The position numbers were made by a program, and so were the translations under genes. The notes under the pieces are model-generated. The model saw only the letters and a list, made by a program, of their open reading frames with translations, was not told the origin of the DNA and searched no databases. Source: Anaerolineae bacterium (GTDB lineage: Bacteria > Chloroflexota > Anaerolineae > B4-G1). From it: a stretch of DNA of 5,128 bases. Positions 1 through 5,128 of this stretch are shown here, piece after piece. Positions within the stretch are counted from its first letter, which is position 1. Every line of letters starts with the position of its first letter. The stretch lies in the NCBI GenBank assembly GCA_027079895.1, contig JALWUZ010000426.1, forward strand, positions 1 to 5,128, written 5' to 3'.

Positions 1-860
1 GTGCTCAGCAGCAGCGCGTTGAACCCCCGCCGCCGCGCCTCCTCCACCGCCGCGACCGCCGCCCGGCGGTTGGAGCCGACGATGACCGTCTGCGTCCGCG
101 CGAAGGCCGGGTCGCCCGGCTTGGGGGTCTCGCGCAGGGGGACCGGGACGGAGAGCCCGTACCGCCGCAGCACCGCCTCGGCGTCGGCGACGGTCGTCGA
201 GTCCGGCACCGTCGGGCCGGAGGCGATGACCGGCAGCGGGTCGCCGACCACGTCGGAGAGCACCAGCGTCACCACGGCGGCCGGCGCGATCGCCTGGGCC
301 AGTTGCCCCCCTTTGACGCGGGAACAGTGCTTGCGCACCGTGTTCAGTTCGCCGACCGTCGCCCCGGCGCGGAGCAGCGCGTCGCTGAGGCGGCGGAGCG
401 CGTCGAGTTCCAGGCCAGGGACGGGGAGGGTCAGCAGGGCGGAGCCGCCGCCGGAGATGAGGCAGATGACCAGGTCGCGGGCCGTCGCCCGGCTGGCCAG
501 TTCGAGGGCCGCCCGTGCCCCCCGCAGCGAACCCTCGTCGGGGAGCGGGTGGCCGCCGATGATGACGGTGAGCGGCGGCGGGAGAGTTTCCCCGCCGCTC
601 CCCCGTTGGGCGACGACGACCCCGGCGGTCAGGCGGTCGCCCAGCCGCTCGACGATGGCGGCGGACATCGGGACGGCGGCCTTGCCGGCGGCGATGAGGA
701 AGACGCGCTCGTAGTCCGGCAGGTGGTAGCGGCGGTCGCCGATGAAGAGGGTGTCGTCGGCGCGGGTGACGTGCCGGAGGACGGCGGCGCGGGGCTCGAC
801 GGCGGCCAGGGCGGCCCGCTGGAGCGCGGCGGCGGTTCGGCGCAGGTCGAACGGGGGCAC
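1..860 (-). CDS. gckA: D-glycerate 2-kinase (DUF4147/MOFRL family), C-terminus cut off by window edge
   Basis: This enzyme family phosphorylates D-glycerate with ATP to 2-phosphoglycerate in the cytoplasm, at the end of serine/hydroxypyruvate or glyoxylate-to-glycerate routes. Translating the minus strand from GTG at 860 gives 286 uninterrupted codons. Visible landmarks are AAGKAA with Lys60 (the conserved N-terminal lysine), GGHPLPDEGSL at about 102-112, the glycine-rich SGGGSAL at 136-142, NTVRKHCSRVKGGQLA at 173-188, and LSDVVGDPLPVIASGP at 201-216. These are the family's diagnostic blocks, in order. Members are usually about 410-450 residues, so roughly the last third, including the C-terminal MOFRL domain, lies left of the window. 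The GTG start is chosen because GAGGAGGAG sits just upstream and no better start is near. The gene follows purB by 13 bp, so cotranscription and perhaps translational coupling are likely. Older databases often call such proteins hydroxypyruvate reductase (TtuD); kinase is the better supported activity. The family is clear, the symbol less so. Confidence 0.9.
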   Translation of the reverse strand, partial: MPPFDLRRTAAALQRAALAAVEPRAAVLRHVTRADDTLFIGDRRYHLPDYERVFLIAAGKAAVPMSAAIVERLGDRLTAGVVVAQRGSGGETLPPPLTVIIGGHPLPDEGSLRGARAALELASRATARDLVICLISGGGSALLTLPVPGLELDALRRLSDALLRAGATVGELNTVRKHCSRVKGGQLAQAIAPAAVVTLVLSDVVGDPLPVIASGPTVPDSTTVADAEAVLRRYGLSVPVPLRETPKPGDPAFARTQTVIVGSNRRAAVAAVEEARRRGFNALLLS

Positions 861-863
861 GCG

Positions 864-872
864 CTCCTCCTC
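864..872 (-). promoter_or_regulatory. Ribosome binding site of the glycerate kinase gene
   Basis: The minus strand reads GAGGAGGAG here, with the AGGAGG core 5 nt before the GTG at 860. It fills almost the entire gap after the purB stop codon (874-876). It decides the GTG start and suggests ribosomes finishing purB can reinitiate directly. Confidence 0.8.
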
Positions 873-873
873 G

Positions 874-2271
874 TCACAATGCGGCCAGCGCGTGCGCCAT
901 ACGCAGGGCCCGCTCCGGGCTGTCGCCGAGATAGCCTCGCACGGCGAGCAGTTCCCGCACCCGGTCGGCGGTGAGGTAGCGCAGCACCTCCGGGTCGGCG
1001 GCCAGCAGGTCGGCCAGGGGATTGGGCTCTCCGCGCTGCACCGCTTCCCAGGCGGTCATCGCCCGCTCGCGGATCAGTTCGTGCATCGCCTGCCGGTCGG
1101 CGCCGGCGGCGACCAGTTCCATCAGCAGCCGCTCCGTGGCGGCAAAGAGGCCGTAAGTCGCCAGGTTGCGCTCGATGGCCGTCTCGTTGAGCCGCAATCC
1201 CCGCACCAATCGCCGGACGCGGCGCAGCAACTCGTCACTCGCCAGGAAGGCCCCCGGCAGCAGCAGCCGCCGATTGGCGGAATCGTCCAGCGTGCGCTCC
1301 AGCAAGGAGTGGGCGGCGTTGTCCCAGGCGATGCGGGGCAGCGCGGCGACGTAGCGGGCCAGACTGTCCACGTTCTCCGCGTTGACCGGGTTCCGTTTGA
1401 AGGGCATGGCCGAGGAGCCCACCTGTCGCCGGCCGAAAGGCTCGTGCCACTCCCCGATGGGGGGCGATTGGAGCAGCCGCAGGTCGAAGGCGAAGCGGTA
1501 GAGAGTGGCGGCCAGGCCGGCCAACGCGCTCACCACCCGATAGTCCTGCCGGCGGGGGTAGACCTGGGTAGTGACGGGGAACGCAGCCAGCCCCAGTTCC
1601 TCCATCACCAGGGCCTCCAGGTCGGCGGGCGAGAAGGGGGTGTCGCGCAAGAGGTGGGCGAAGGAGGCGGCGGTCCCGACCGCCCCCTTGATGCCTTTGC
1701 CGCGAATCTCGTCCCGCGTCCGCCGGAGGAGGGCGTAATCATCCAGCAGATCCTGGCCGTAGGTCGCCAGCCGATAGCCGACGGTGGTCGGTTCGGCCGG
1801 TTGGAGGTGGGTGAAGGCCATACAGGGGAGGTCGGCGTACTCGCGGATGCGGGCGGCGAGGTCGTGCAGCAGATCGCGCAGTTGTTCCAGCAACAGGTCG
1901 AGCGATTCGCGCAGCCGGAGCGCGTCTCCGTTGTCCTGAATGTCCGCGCTGGTGGCTCCCAGGTGGAGCACCGCCCCTCCGACCGGACACTGCTCGGCGA
2001 AGGTGCGCAGTTCGGCCATCAGGTCGTGGTGGATTTGGGCCTCGAGCGCGGCAGCGCGGGCTAAGTCCACGTCCTCCTGATGGGCGCGGAGGTCGTCCAG
2101 TTGCTCCGCCGTCACCAGACCGGCCCGATGTTGGGCGGCGGCCAGCGCGACCCAGACCCGCCGCCACAGCCGCCGCTTGTGCTCCTCCGACCAGATGCGG
2201 CGCATGGCGTCCGAGCCGTACCGCCAGGTGAAGGGGGAAAGGTAAGTTTCGTGGGTGTAGATTACGCTCAT
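874..2271 (-). CDS. purB: Adenylosuccinate lyase, animal-like subfamily
   Basis: The enzyme cleaves SAICAR to AICAR and adenylosuccinate to AMP, releasing fumarate, in purine synthesis. From ATG 2271 it is 465 residues, near the family norm. Visible motifs are HHDLMAEL at 81-88, HLGATSADIQDN at 103-114, THLQPAEPTT with His155 (the conserved catalytic-region histidine), the fumarate-lyase signature GSSAMPFKRNP at 285-295 with the mobile-loop serines 286/287, and LERTLDDSANRR at 324-335. The start RYGSDAMRRIWSEEHKRRLWRR and the ERTLDDSANRR block resemble human ADSL (RYASPEMCFVFS..., FERTLDDSANRR, recalled from memory) more than Bacillus PurB. A C-terminal ADSL_C-type helical segment follows from about 370. 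An in-frame GTG at 2310 would add 13 residues, but it lies only about 3 nt from the predicted transcription start. The ATG begins the part that aligns with relatives. The ATG lacks an evident Shine-Dalgarno sequence. First gene of a leftward unit with the glycerate kinase. Confidence 0.95.
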   Translation of the reverse strand: MSVIYTHETYLSPFTWRYGSDAMRRIWSEEHKRRLWRRVWVALAAAQHRAGLVTAEQLDDLRAHQEDVDLARAAALEAQIHHDLMAELRTFAEQCPVGGAVLHLGATSADIQDNGDALRLRESLDLLLEQLRDLLHDLAARIREYADLPCMAFTHLQPAEPTTVGYRLATYGQDLLDDYALLRRTRDEIRGKGIKGAVGTAASFAHLLRDTPFSPADLEALVMEELGLAAFPVTTQVYPRRQDYRVVSALAGLAATLYRFAFDLRLLQSPPIGEWHEPFGRRQVGSSAMPFKRNPVNAENVDSLARYVAALPRIAWDNAAHSLLERTLDDSANRRLLLPGAFLASDELLRRVRRLVRGLRLNETAIERNLATYGLFAATERLLMELVAAGADRQAMHELIRERAMTAWEAVQRGEPNPLADLLAADPEVLRYLTADRVRELLAVRGYLGDSPERALRMAHALAAL

Positions 2272-2303
2272 AGGCAAAATGTCGCTCAAAATCGCAGTGG
2301 AAG

Positions 2304-2360
2304 CGTCCACCGGCGGCGTATCTTACCCCGAAACGCCCACAAAGTCAAAGGCGGTGGACG
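2304..2360. repeat. 9-bp inverted repeat flanking the purB promoter
   Basis: CGTCCACCG at 2304-2312 and its exact reverse complement CGGTGGACG at 2352-2360 are separated by 39 bp, about 48 bp centre to centre. The purB -10 and -35 hexamers lie between the arms, and the left arm overlaps the predicted start of transcription. This placement suits a repressor binding both arms or a looping operator. In GC-rich DNA a 9-bp match can also be chance, and no known operator consensus is recognised. Confidence 0.35.
2320..2348 (-). promoter_or_regulatory. Sigma70-type promoter of purB
   Basis: On the minus strand, TTGACT (2348-2343, five of six matches to TTGACA) is followed by exactly 17 bp and then TAAGAT (2325-2320, four of six to TATAAT). 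Transcription would begin near 2312-2314, giving a leader of about 42 nt before ATG 2271. That leader is too short for a riboswitch. This is the best promoter match seen in the intergenic region. Confidence 0.65.
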
Positions 2361-2369
2361 GCCCGCCGA

Positions 2370-2399
2370 CTGGCGCAATTGGGTGAATCGGAGTACAAT
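2370..2399 (+). promoter_or_regulatory. Candidate promoter of the tdh-kbl unit
   Basis: TACAAT at 2394-2399 matches five of six -10 bases. The best-placed upstream hexamer, CTGGCG at 2370-2375 with an 18-bp spacer, matches only three of six -35 bases. Transcription would begin near 2406, leaving a leader of about 55 nt. The weak -35 would fit an activator-dependent or weak promoter. The -10 call is reasonable, the -35 poor. Confidence 0.4.
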
Positions 2400-2450
2400 T
2401 TTCAGGCAGGGGGAAGGGGGATCGGCGTCCAACACCTGATGAGCGAAAAC

Positions 2451-2458
2451 GGAGGTGA
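2451..2458 (+). promoter_or_regulatory. Strong ribosome binding site of tdh
   Basis: GGAGGTGA is a near-perfect complement of the 16S rRNA 3' end, with GGAGG ending 6 nt before GTG 2462. It fixes the GTG as the tdh start and predicts efficient translation. Confidence 0.85.
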
Positions 2459-2461
2459 ACC

Positions 2462-3424
2462 GTGAGCAAGAGAATCCTCGTCACCGGCGCCAGCGGACAG
2501 ATCGGCTCCGCCCTGACACCGGCTTTGAGAGCCCGCTACGGAGCCGACATGGTCGTCGCCACCGACATCGTCGAGCCGCCGGAGGAACTGCGCAACGCCG
2601 GCCCGTTCGAGTTCCTGGACGTGACCCAGCGCGGCGCCATCGCGGCGGTGATAGACCGCTACAACGTCGGCACTATCTACCACCTGGCGGCCATCCTGTC
2701 CGCCGTCGGGGAGACTAAGCCCCAGTTGGCCTGGACGGTCAACCTCAACGGGGTGTACAAAGTGCTCGAAATCGCCCGCGAACGTAGAGTTGAGCGGGTT
2801 TTTTATCCCAGTTCCATCGCCGTCTTCGGGCCGGAGACCCCCAGGGACAACACGCCTCAGGACACCGTCTTGCGCCCGACGACGATGTACGGCGTGACGA
2901 AGGTCGCCGGGGAACTGCTGGGCAATTACTACTTCCGCCGCTTCGGGCTGGACGTGCGCGGAGTGCGCTACCCCGGCATCATCAGCAGCGAGACGCTGCC
3001 CGGCGGCGGCACGACCGACTACGCCGTCGAGATTTTCTACGAGGCGATCAAGCACCATCACTACACCTGCTTCCTGCGGGAGGATACGGTGCTGCCGATG
3101 ATGTACATGCCGGACTGCATCAAGGCGACGATGGATCTGATGGAGGCGGACCTCGCACGGTTGAAACATCACACTGACTACAACCTGGCGGCGATGAGTT
3201 TCAGCCCCGCCGACCTGGTGGCGGAGATTCAGAAGCACATCCCCGATTTCGTCTGCGAGTACCGCCCCGATTACCGGCAGGAGATCGCCGACTCCTGGCC
3301 GCGCACGATTGACGACCGCGCAGCACGGGAGGAGTGGGGATGGGAGCCGCAGTACGATCTGGCGGCGATGGTCGAGGATATGTTGGATAAACTCGGTCGT
3401 CGGTACGAGGCCGGGTTGCTGTAA
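2462..3424 (+). CDS. tdh: L-threonine 3-dehydrogenase, short-chain (SDR) type
   Basis: The predicted enzyme oxidises L-threonine with NAD+ to 2-amino-3-ketobutyrate in the cytoplasm, the first step of threonine conversion to glycine. It is 320 residues from GTG 2462, typical for extended SDR epimerase-like proteins. The Rossmann nucleotide motif GASGQIG is at 9-15, with Asp35 after the second strand, which favours NAD+ over NADP+. YHLAAILS is at 73-80, the PSSIAVFGP block with Ser117/118 at 116-124, and the catalytic YGVTK (Tyr143, Lys147) at 143-147. The block RYPGIISSETLPGGGTTDYAVEIFYEAI (169-196) and the following FLREDTVLPMMYMPD are characteristic of SDR-type threonine dehydrogenases rather than sugar epimerases. 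The adjacent kbl, 30 bp downstream, encodes the next enzyme and strongly supports the call. This type is unrelated to the zinc-dependent medium-chain Tdh of E. coli. A generic sugar epimerase is the only real alternative and is less likely. Confidence 0.9.
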   Translation: MSKRILVTGASGQIGSALTPALRARYGADMVVATDIVEPPEELRNAGPFEFLDVTQRGAIAAVIDRYNVGTIYHLAAILSAVGETKPQLAWTVNLNGVYKVLEIARERRVERVFYPSSIAVFGPETPRDNTPQDTVLRPTTMYGVTKVAGELLGNYYFRRFGLDVRGVRYPGIISSETLPGGGTTDYAVEIFYEAIKHHHYTCFLREDTVLPMMYMPDCIKATMDLMEADLARLKHHTDYNLAAMSFSPADLVAEIQKHIPDFVCEYRPDYRQEIADSWPRTIDDRAAREEWGWEPQYDLAAMVEDMLDKLGRRYEAGLL

Positions 3425-3440
3425 GTCGCTAAATCTAGAA

Positions 3441-3446
3441 AAGGAG
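3441..3446 (+). promoter_or_regulatory. Ribosome binding site deciding the kbl start
   Basis: AAGGAG lies with its GGAG core 8 nt before ATG 3455. An in-frame GTG at 3446 overlaps this site and therefore has no ribosome binding site of its own, so ATG 3455 is the start. No hairpin terminator or promoter is visible in the 30 bp after tdh, consistent with one transcript. Confidence 0.8.
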
Positions 3447-3454
3447 TGCGAACG

Positions 3455-4648
3455 ATGGACAAACTGGATTTCATGCGCGAGGAGTTGGAGGCGGCGAAGG
3501 CCGAAAAGCGGTACATCAACATCCGCACGATGGACTCGCCGGCCGACGGGTGGATGGTGGTGGACGGCAAGAAGGTGCTCAACTTCTGCACCAACAACTA
3601 CCTGGGGCTGGCGAACCATCCGGTGCTGAAGGAGGCCGCCAAGAAGGCGGTGGACGAGTGGGGCGCGGGGCCGGCCGCCGTGCGCACCATCGCCGGGACG
3701 CAGCGGCTGCACACCGAGTGCGAGCAGCGACTGGCGGCTTTCAAGCGGGTCGAGGCCGCGCTGCTGGTGCAGAGCGGCTTCTGCGCCAATCAAGCCGCCA
3801 TCCCGCCGCTGGTCGGACGGGATAAACAGACCGGTCAGCAGGACGTGATTTTCTCCGACCGCCTCAATCACGCCTCGATCATTGACGGGGCGCGGCTGAG
3901 CGGGGCCAAGATCATCGTCTACGAGCACTGCGACCCCGCCGACTTGGAGGCGAAAGTCAAAGAACACCTGCCCAAGTACCGGCGCGGCCTGGTGGTGACG
4001 GACGGGGTGTTCTCGATGGACGGCGACATCGCCCCGCTGGACAAGTTGTACGAGGTGGCGGCCAAGTACAATCTGCTGACGATGGTGGACGACGCTCACG
4101 GCGAGGGAGTTCTCGGCCAGGGCCGGGGCATCGTCTCCCACTTCGGCCTGGAGGGGAAGTTCGACGTGGAGATCGGCACCCTCTCCAAAGCCTTCGGCGT
4201 GATGGGGGGCGTCATCGCCGGGAGCAGCCTGGTCGTGGAGTACATCCGCCAGAAGGCGCGGCCCAATCTCTTCTCCAGTGCTCTGACCCCCGCCGACACC
4301 GCCGCCTGCATGGCCGCTGTGGACTACGTCGAAAAGCACCCGGAGTTGGTGGACAAGTTGTGGGAGAACGCCGAGTACTTCAAGGCCGGAATCCAGCGGC
4401 TGGGAATCGACACCGGTCATACCCAGACCCCAATCGTGCCGGTGATGTTGGGGGATGTGAAACTGGCCAAAGAGTTCAGCGCGAAGTTGTTCGAGTACGG
4501 CGTCTTCGCGATGGCGCTGGGCTTCCCCACCGTGCCGCGCGGCCAGGCCCGCATCCGGGTGATGAACACTGCCGCCCACACGAAGGAAGATCTCGACCTG
4601 GGGTTGGAGATCTTCGAGCGCGTGGCGCGGGAGTTGGGTGTGGTGTAG
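3455..4648 (+). CDS. kbl: Glycine C-acetyltransferase (2-amino-3-ketobutyrate CoA ligase)
   Basis: This PLP enzyme cleaves 2-amino-3-ketobutyrate with CoA to glycine and acetyl-CoA, completing threonine breakdown after Tdh. From ATG 3455 it has 397 residues, the usual length for the alpha-oxoamine synthase family. Visible are NNYLGLANHP at 47-56, VRTIAGT at 76-82, the PLP-stacking histidine in LNHAS (His139), VDDAHGEGVLG with Asp213 and His215, the PLP lysine in GTLSKAFG (Lys245), and FPTVPRGQARIRVMNTAAHT at 357-376. The last block resembles the Bacillus subtilis Kbl branch more than the E. coli one. The stretch DKQTGQQ (123-129), before DVIFSD, looks like a small insertion compared with relatives I recall. 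BioF (8-amino-7-oxononanoate synthase) shares the fold and is the main alternative, but adjacency to tdh and the absence of biotin genes favour Kbl. It ends with TAG at 4646-4648. Confidence 0.94.
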   Translation: MDKLDFMREELEAAKAEKRYINIRTMDSPADGWMVVDGKKVLNFCTNNYLGLANHPVLKEAAKKAVDEWGAGPAAVRTIAGTQRLHTECEQRLAAFKRVEAALLVQSGFCANQAAIPPLVGRDKQTGQQDVIFSDRLNHASIIDGARLSGAKIIVYEHCDPADLEAKVKEHLPKYRRGLVVTDGVFSMDGDIAPLDKLYEVAAKYNLLTMVDDAHGEGVLGQGRGIVSHFGLEGKFDVEIGTLSKAFGVMGGVIAGSSLVVEYIRQKARPNLFSSALTPADTAACMAAVDYVEKHPELVDKLWENAEYFKAGIQRLGIDTGHTQTPIVPVMLGDVKLAKEFSAKLFEYGVFAMALGFPTVPRGQARIRVMNTAAHTKEDLDLGLEIFERVARELGVV

Positions 4649-4660
4649 CCGGTCGGCGCG

Positions 4661-5128
4661 ATGGACGTACCGCCAGCCTGGAACCGGATCACCATCTCCG
4701 CGCTGGAAGGGGTGGTGCTGATCGTGGGGGCGACGGACACGGGGAAGTCCACTTTCGCCCGCTACCTCTACCGGCGACTGTACGAGCATCACGAGCGGGT
4801 GGCTTTCGTGGACGGGGACGTGGGCCAGGCCACGCTGGGCCCGCCGACGACGTTGACGCTGGCCCTGGGGGAGCCCGGCGACGACGCTTTCCCGCCGTCG
4901 GGGGTGCGCTACCGGATGTTCGTCGGGGCGACTTCGCCCTACCGCCACATGCTCCCCCTGGTCGTCGGGGCGCGGCGGCTGGTGGAGAAGGCGCGGGCGG
5001 AGGGGGCGACGGCCATCGTCTACGACACGACCGGCCTGGTGGACCCGGCGCACGGCGGCGGCGAGTTGAAGATGGCGTTGGTGAATCTGCTGCGCCCGTC
5101 GGCGGTGGTCGGCATTCAGCGGCGGAGC
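4661..5128 (+). CDS. Clp1/Grc3-like P-loop polynucleotide kinase, 3' end cut off by window edge
   Basis: Reading from ATG 4661 gives 156 open codons to the window edge. The N-terminal part is a P-loop NTPase: Walker A GATDTGKST at 23-31, then VAFVDGDVGQATLGPPTTLTLAL at 47-69, and later AIVYDTTGLVDP at 118-129 followed by LKMALVNLLRPSAVVGIQR at 136-154. The order Walker A, then Asp-x-Asp-x-Gly-Gln followed by a GPP segment, then an (N/D)TTG(L/W)V strand, is the pattern of the CLP1_P/Grc3 family. Its characterised members phosphorylate RNA or DNA 5'-hydroxyl ends in eukaryotes and archaea. Function in bacteria is not established, so kinase activity here is inferred. It starts 12 bp after the kbl stop with only a weak ribosome binding site, in the same frame as kbl, suggesting the same transcript and possibly low translation. 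Another ATP- or GTP-binding protein of this fold (COG1341-like) remains possible. Confidence 0.75.
   Translation, partial: MDVPPAWNRITISALEGVVLIVGATDTGKSTFARYLYRRLYEHHERVAFVDGDVGQATLGPPTTLTLALGEPGDDAFPPSGVRYRMFVGATSPYRHMLPLVVGARRLVEKARAEGATAIVYDTTGLVDPAHGGGELKMALVNLLRPSAVVGIQRRS

Noticed and set aside
1..974. Two overlapping plus-strand open frames (1-714 and 303-974)
   Set aside because: Both are opposite the glycerate kinase, whose minus-strand translation carries all the family signatures. Their own products are low-complexity Ser/Arg- or Gly/Asp-rich.
742..2064. 440-codon plus-strand open frame opposite purB
   Set aside because: It is the antisense shadow of purB, with a Gly/Gln/Val-rich composition and no motif.
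2371..2390. TGGCGC resembling the -24 element of a sigma54 promoter
   Set aside because: No TTGCA-like -12 element occurs at the required spacing.
2272..2461. Possible purine, glycine or threonine riboswitch or leader between the divergent genes
   Set aside because: Predicted leaders are only about 42 and 55 nt, and no aptamer core, attenuator hairpin or leader peptide is visible.
2775..2804. Terminator-like CCCGC...GCGGG followed by six T inside tdh
   Set aside because: The stem is only 5 bp with a 14-nt loop, and the T-run encodes the conserved VFYPSS segment. Coding constraint explains it.
3446..3454. GTG 3446 as the kbl start
   Set aside because: It overlaps the Shine-Dalgarno sequence that properly serves ATG 3455, and the three extra residues do not belong to the family N-terminus.
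2402..5053. 883-codon open frame on the minus strand across tdh, kbl and the Clp1-like gene
   Set aside because: It lies antisense to three genes with clear family motifs. Its product is His-, Gln-, Val- and Arg-rich with no recognisable domain, as expected for a mirror frame in GC-rich DNA.

Overview
This is a high-GC (clearly GC-rich at third codon positions), densely coding bacterial chromosome segment. It holds two divergent transcription units made of ordinary metabolic genes plus one less ordinary gene at the right edge. There are no RNA genes, mobile elements, CRISPR arrays or phage signals. Shine-Dalgarno sequences and a recognisable -35/-10 pair mark it as bacterial. Several features would fit a high-GC, possibly thermophilic lineage such as Chloroflexota: an adenylosuccinate lyase of the animal-like subfamily, a short-chain-type threonine dehydrogenase paired with a Bacillus-type Kbl, and a Clp1/Grc3-like kinase. 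That assignment is a guess from family resemblance, not a measurement.

Leftward unit (minus strand, 2348 down to 1): a promoter at 2320-2348 drives purB (adenylosuccinate lyase, 874-2271). After a 13-bp gap filled by a strong ribosome binding site, a D-glycerate 2-kinase gene follows (start at 860). It runs off the left edge, so its C-terminal domain is not in the window.

Intergenic 2272-2461 (190 bp): this is a divergent promoter region. It contains the purB promoter, a weaker candidate promoter for the rightward unit, and a 9-bp perfect inverted repeat whose arms flank the purB promoter.

Rightward unit (plus strand, 2462 to 5128): a short-chain-type L-threonine 3-dehydrogenase (tdh, 2462-3424), 2-amino-3-ketobutyrate CoA ligase (kbl, 3455-4648), then the first 156 codons of a P-loop protein resembling Clp1/Grc3 polynucleotide 5'-hydroxyl kinases (4661 to the edge). 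tdh and kbl together convert threonine to glycine and acetyl-CoA. Glycine feeds one-carbon and purine metabolism, and through serine and hydroxypyruvate it could feed the glycerate kinase across the divergent promoter; this link is an inference. The Clp1-like gene has no obvious metabolic connection and is the item most worth following up. I found no convincing wholly new system in the window.
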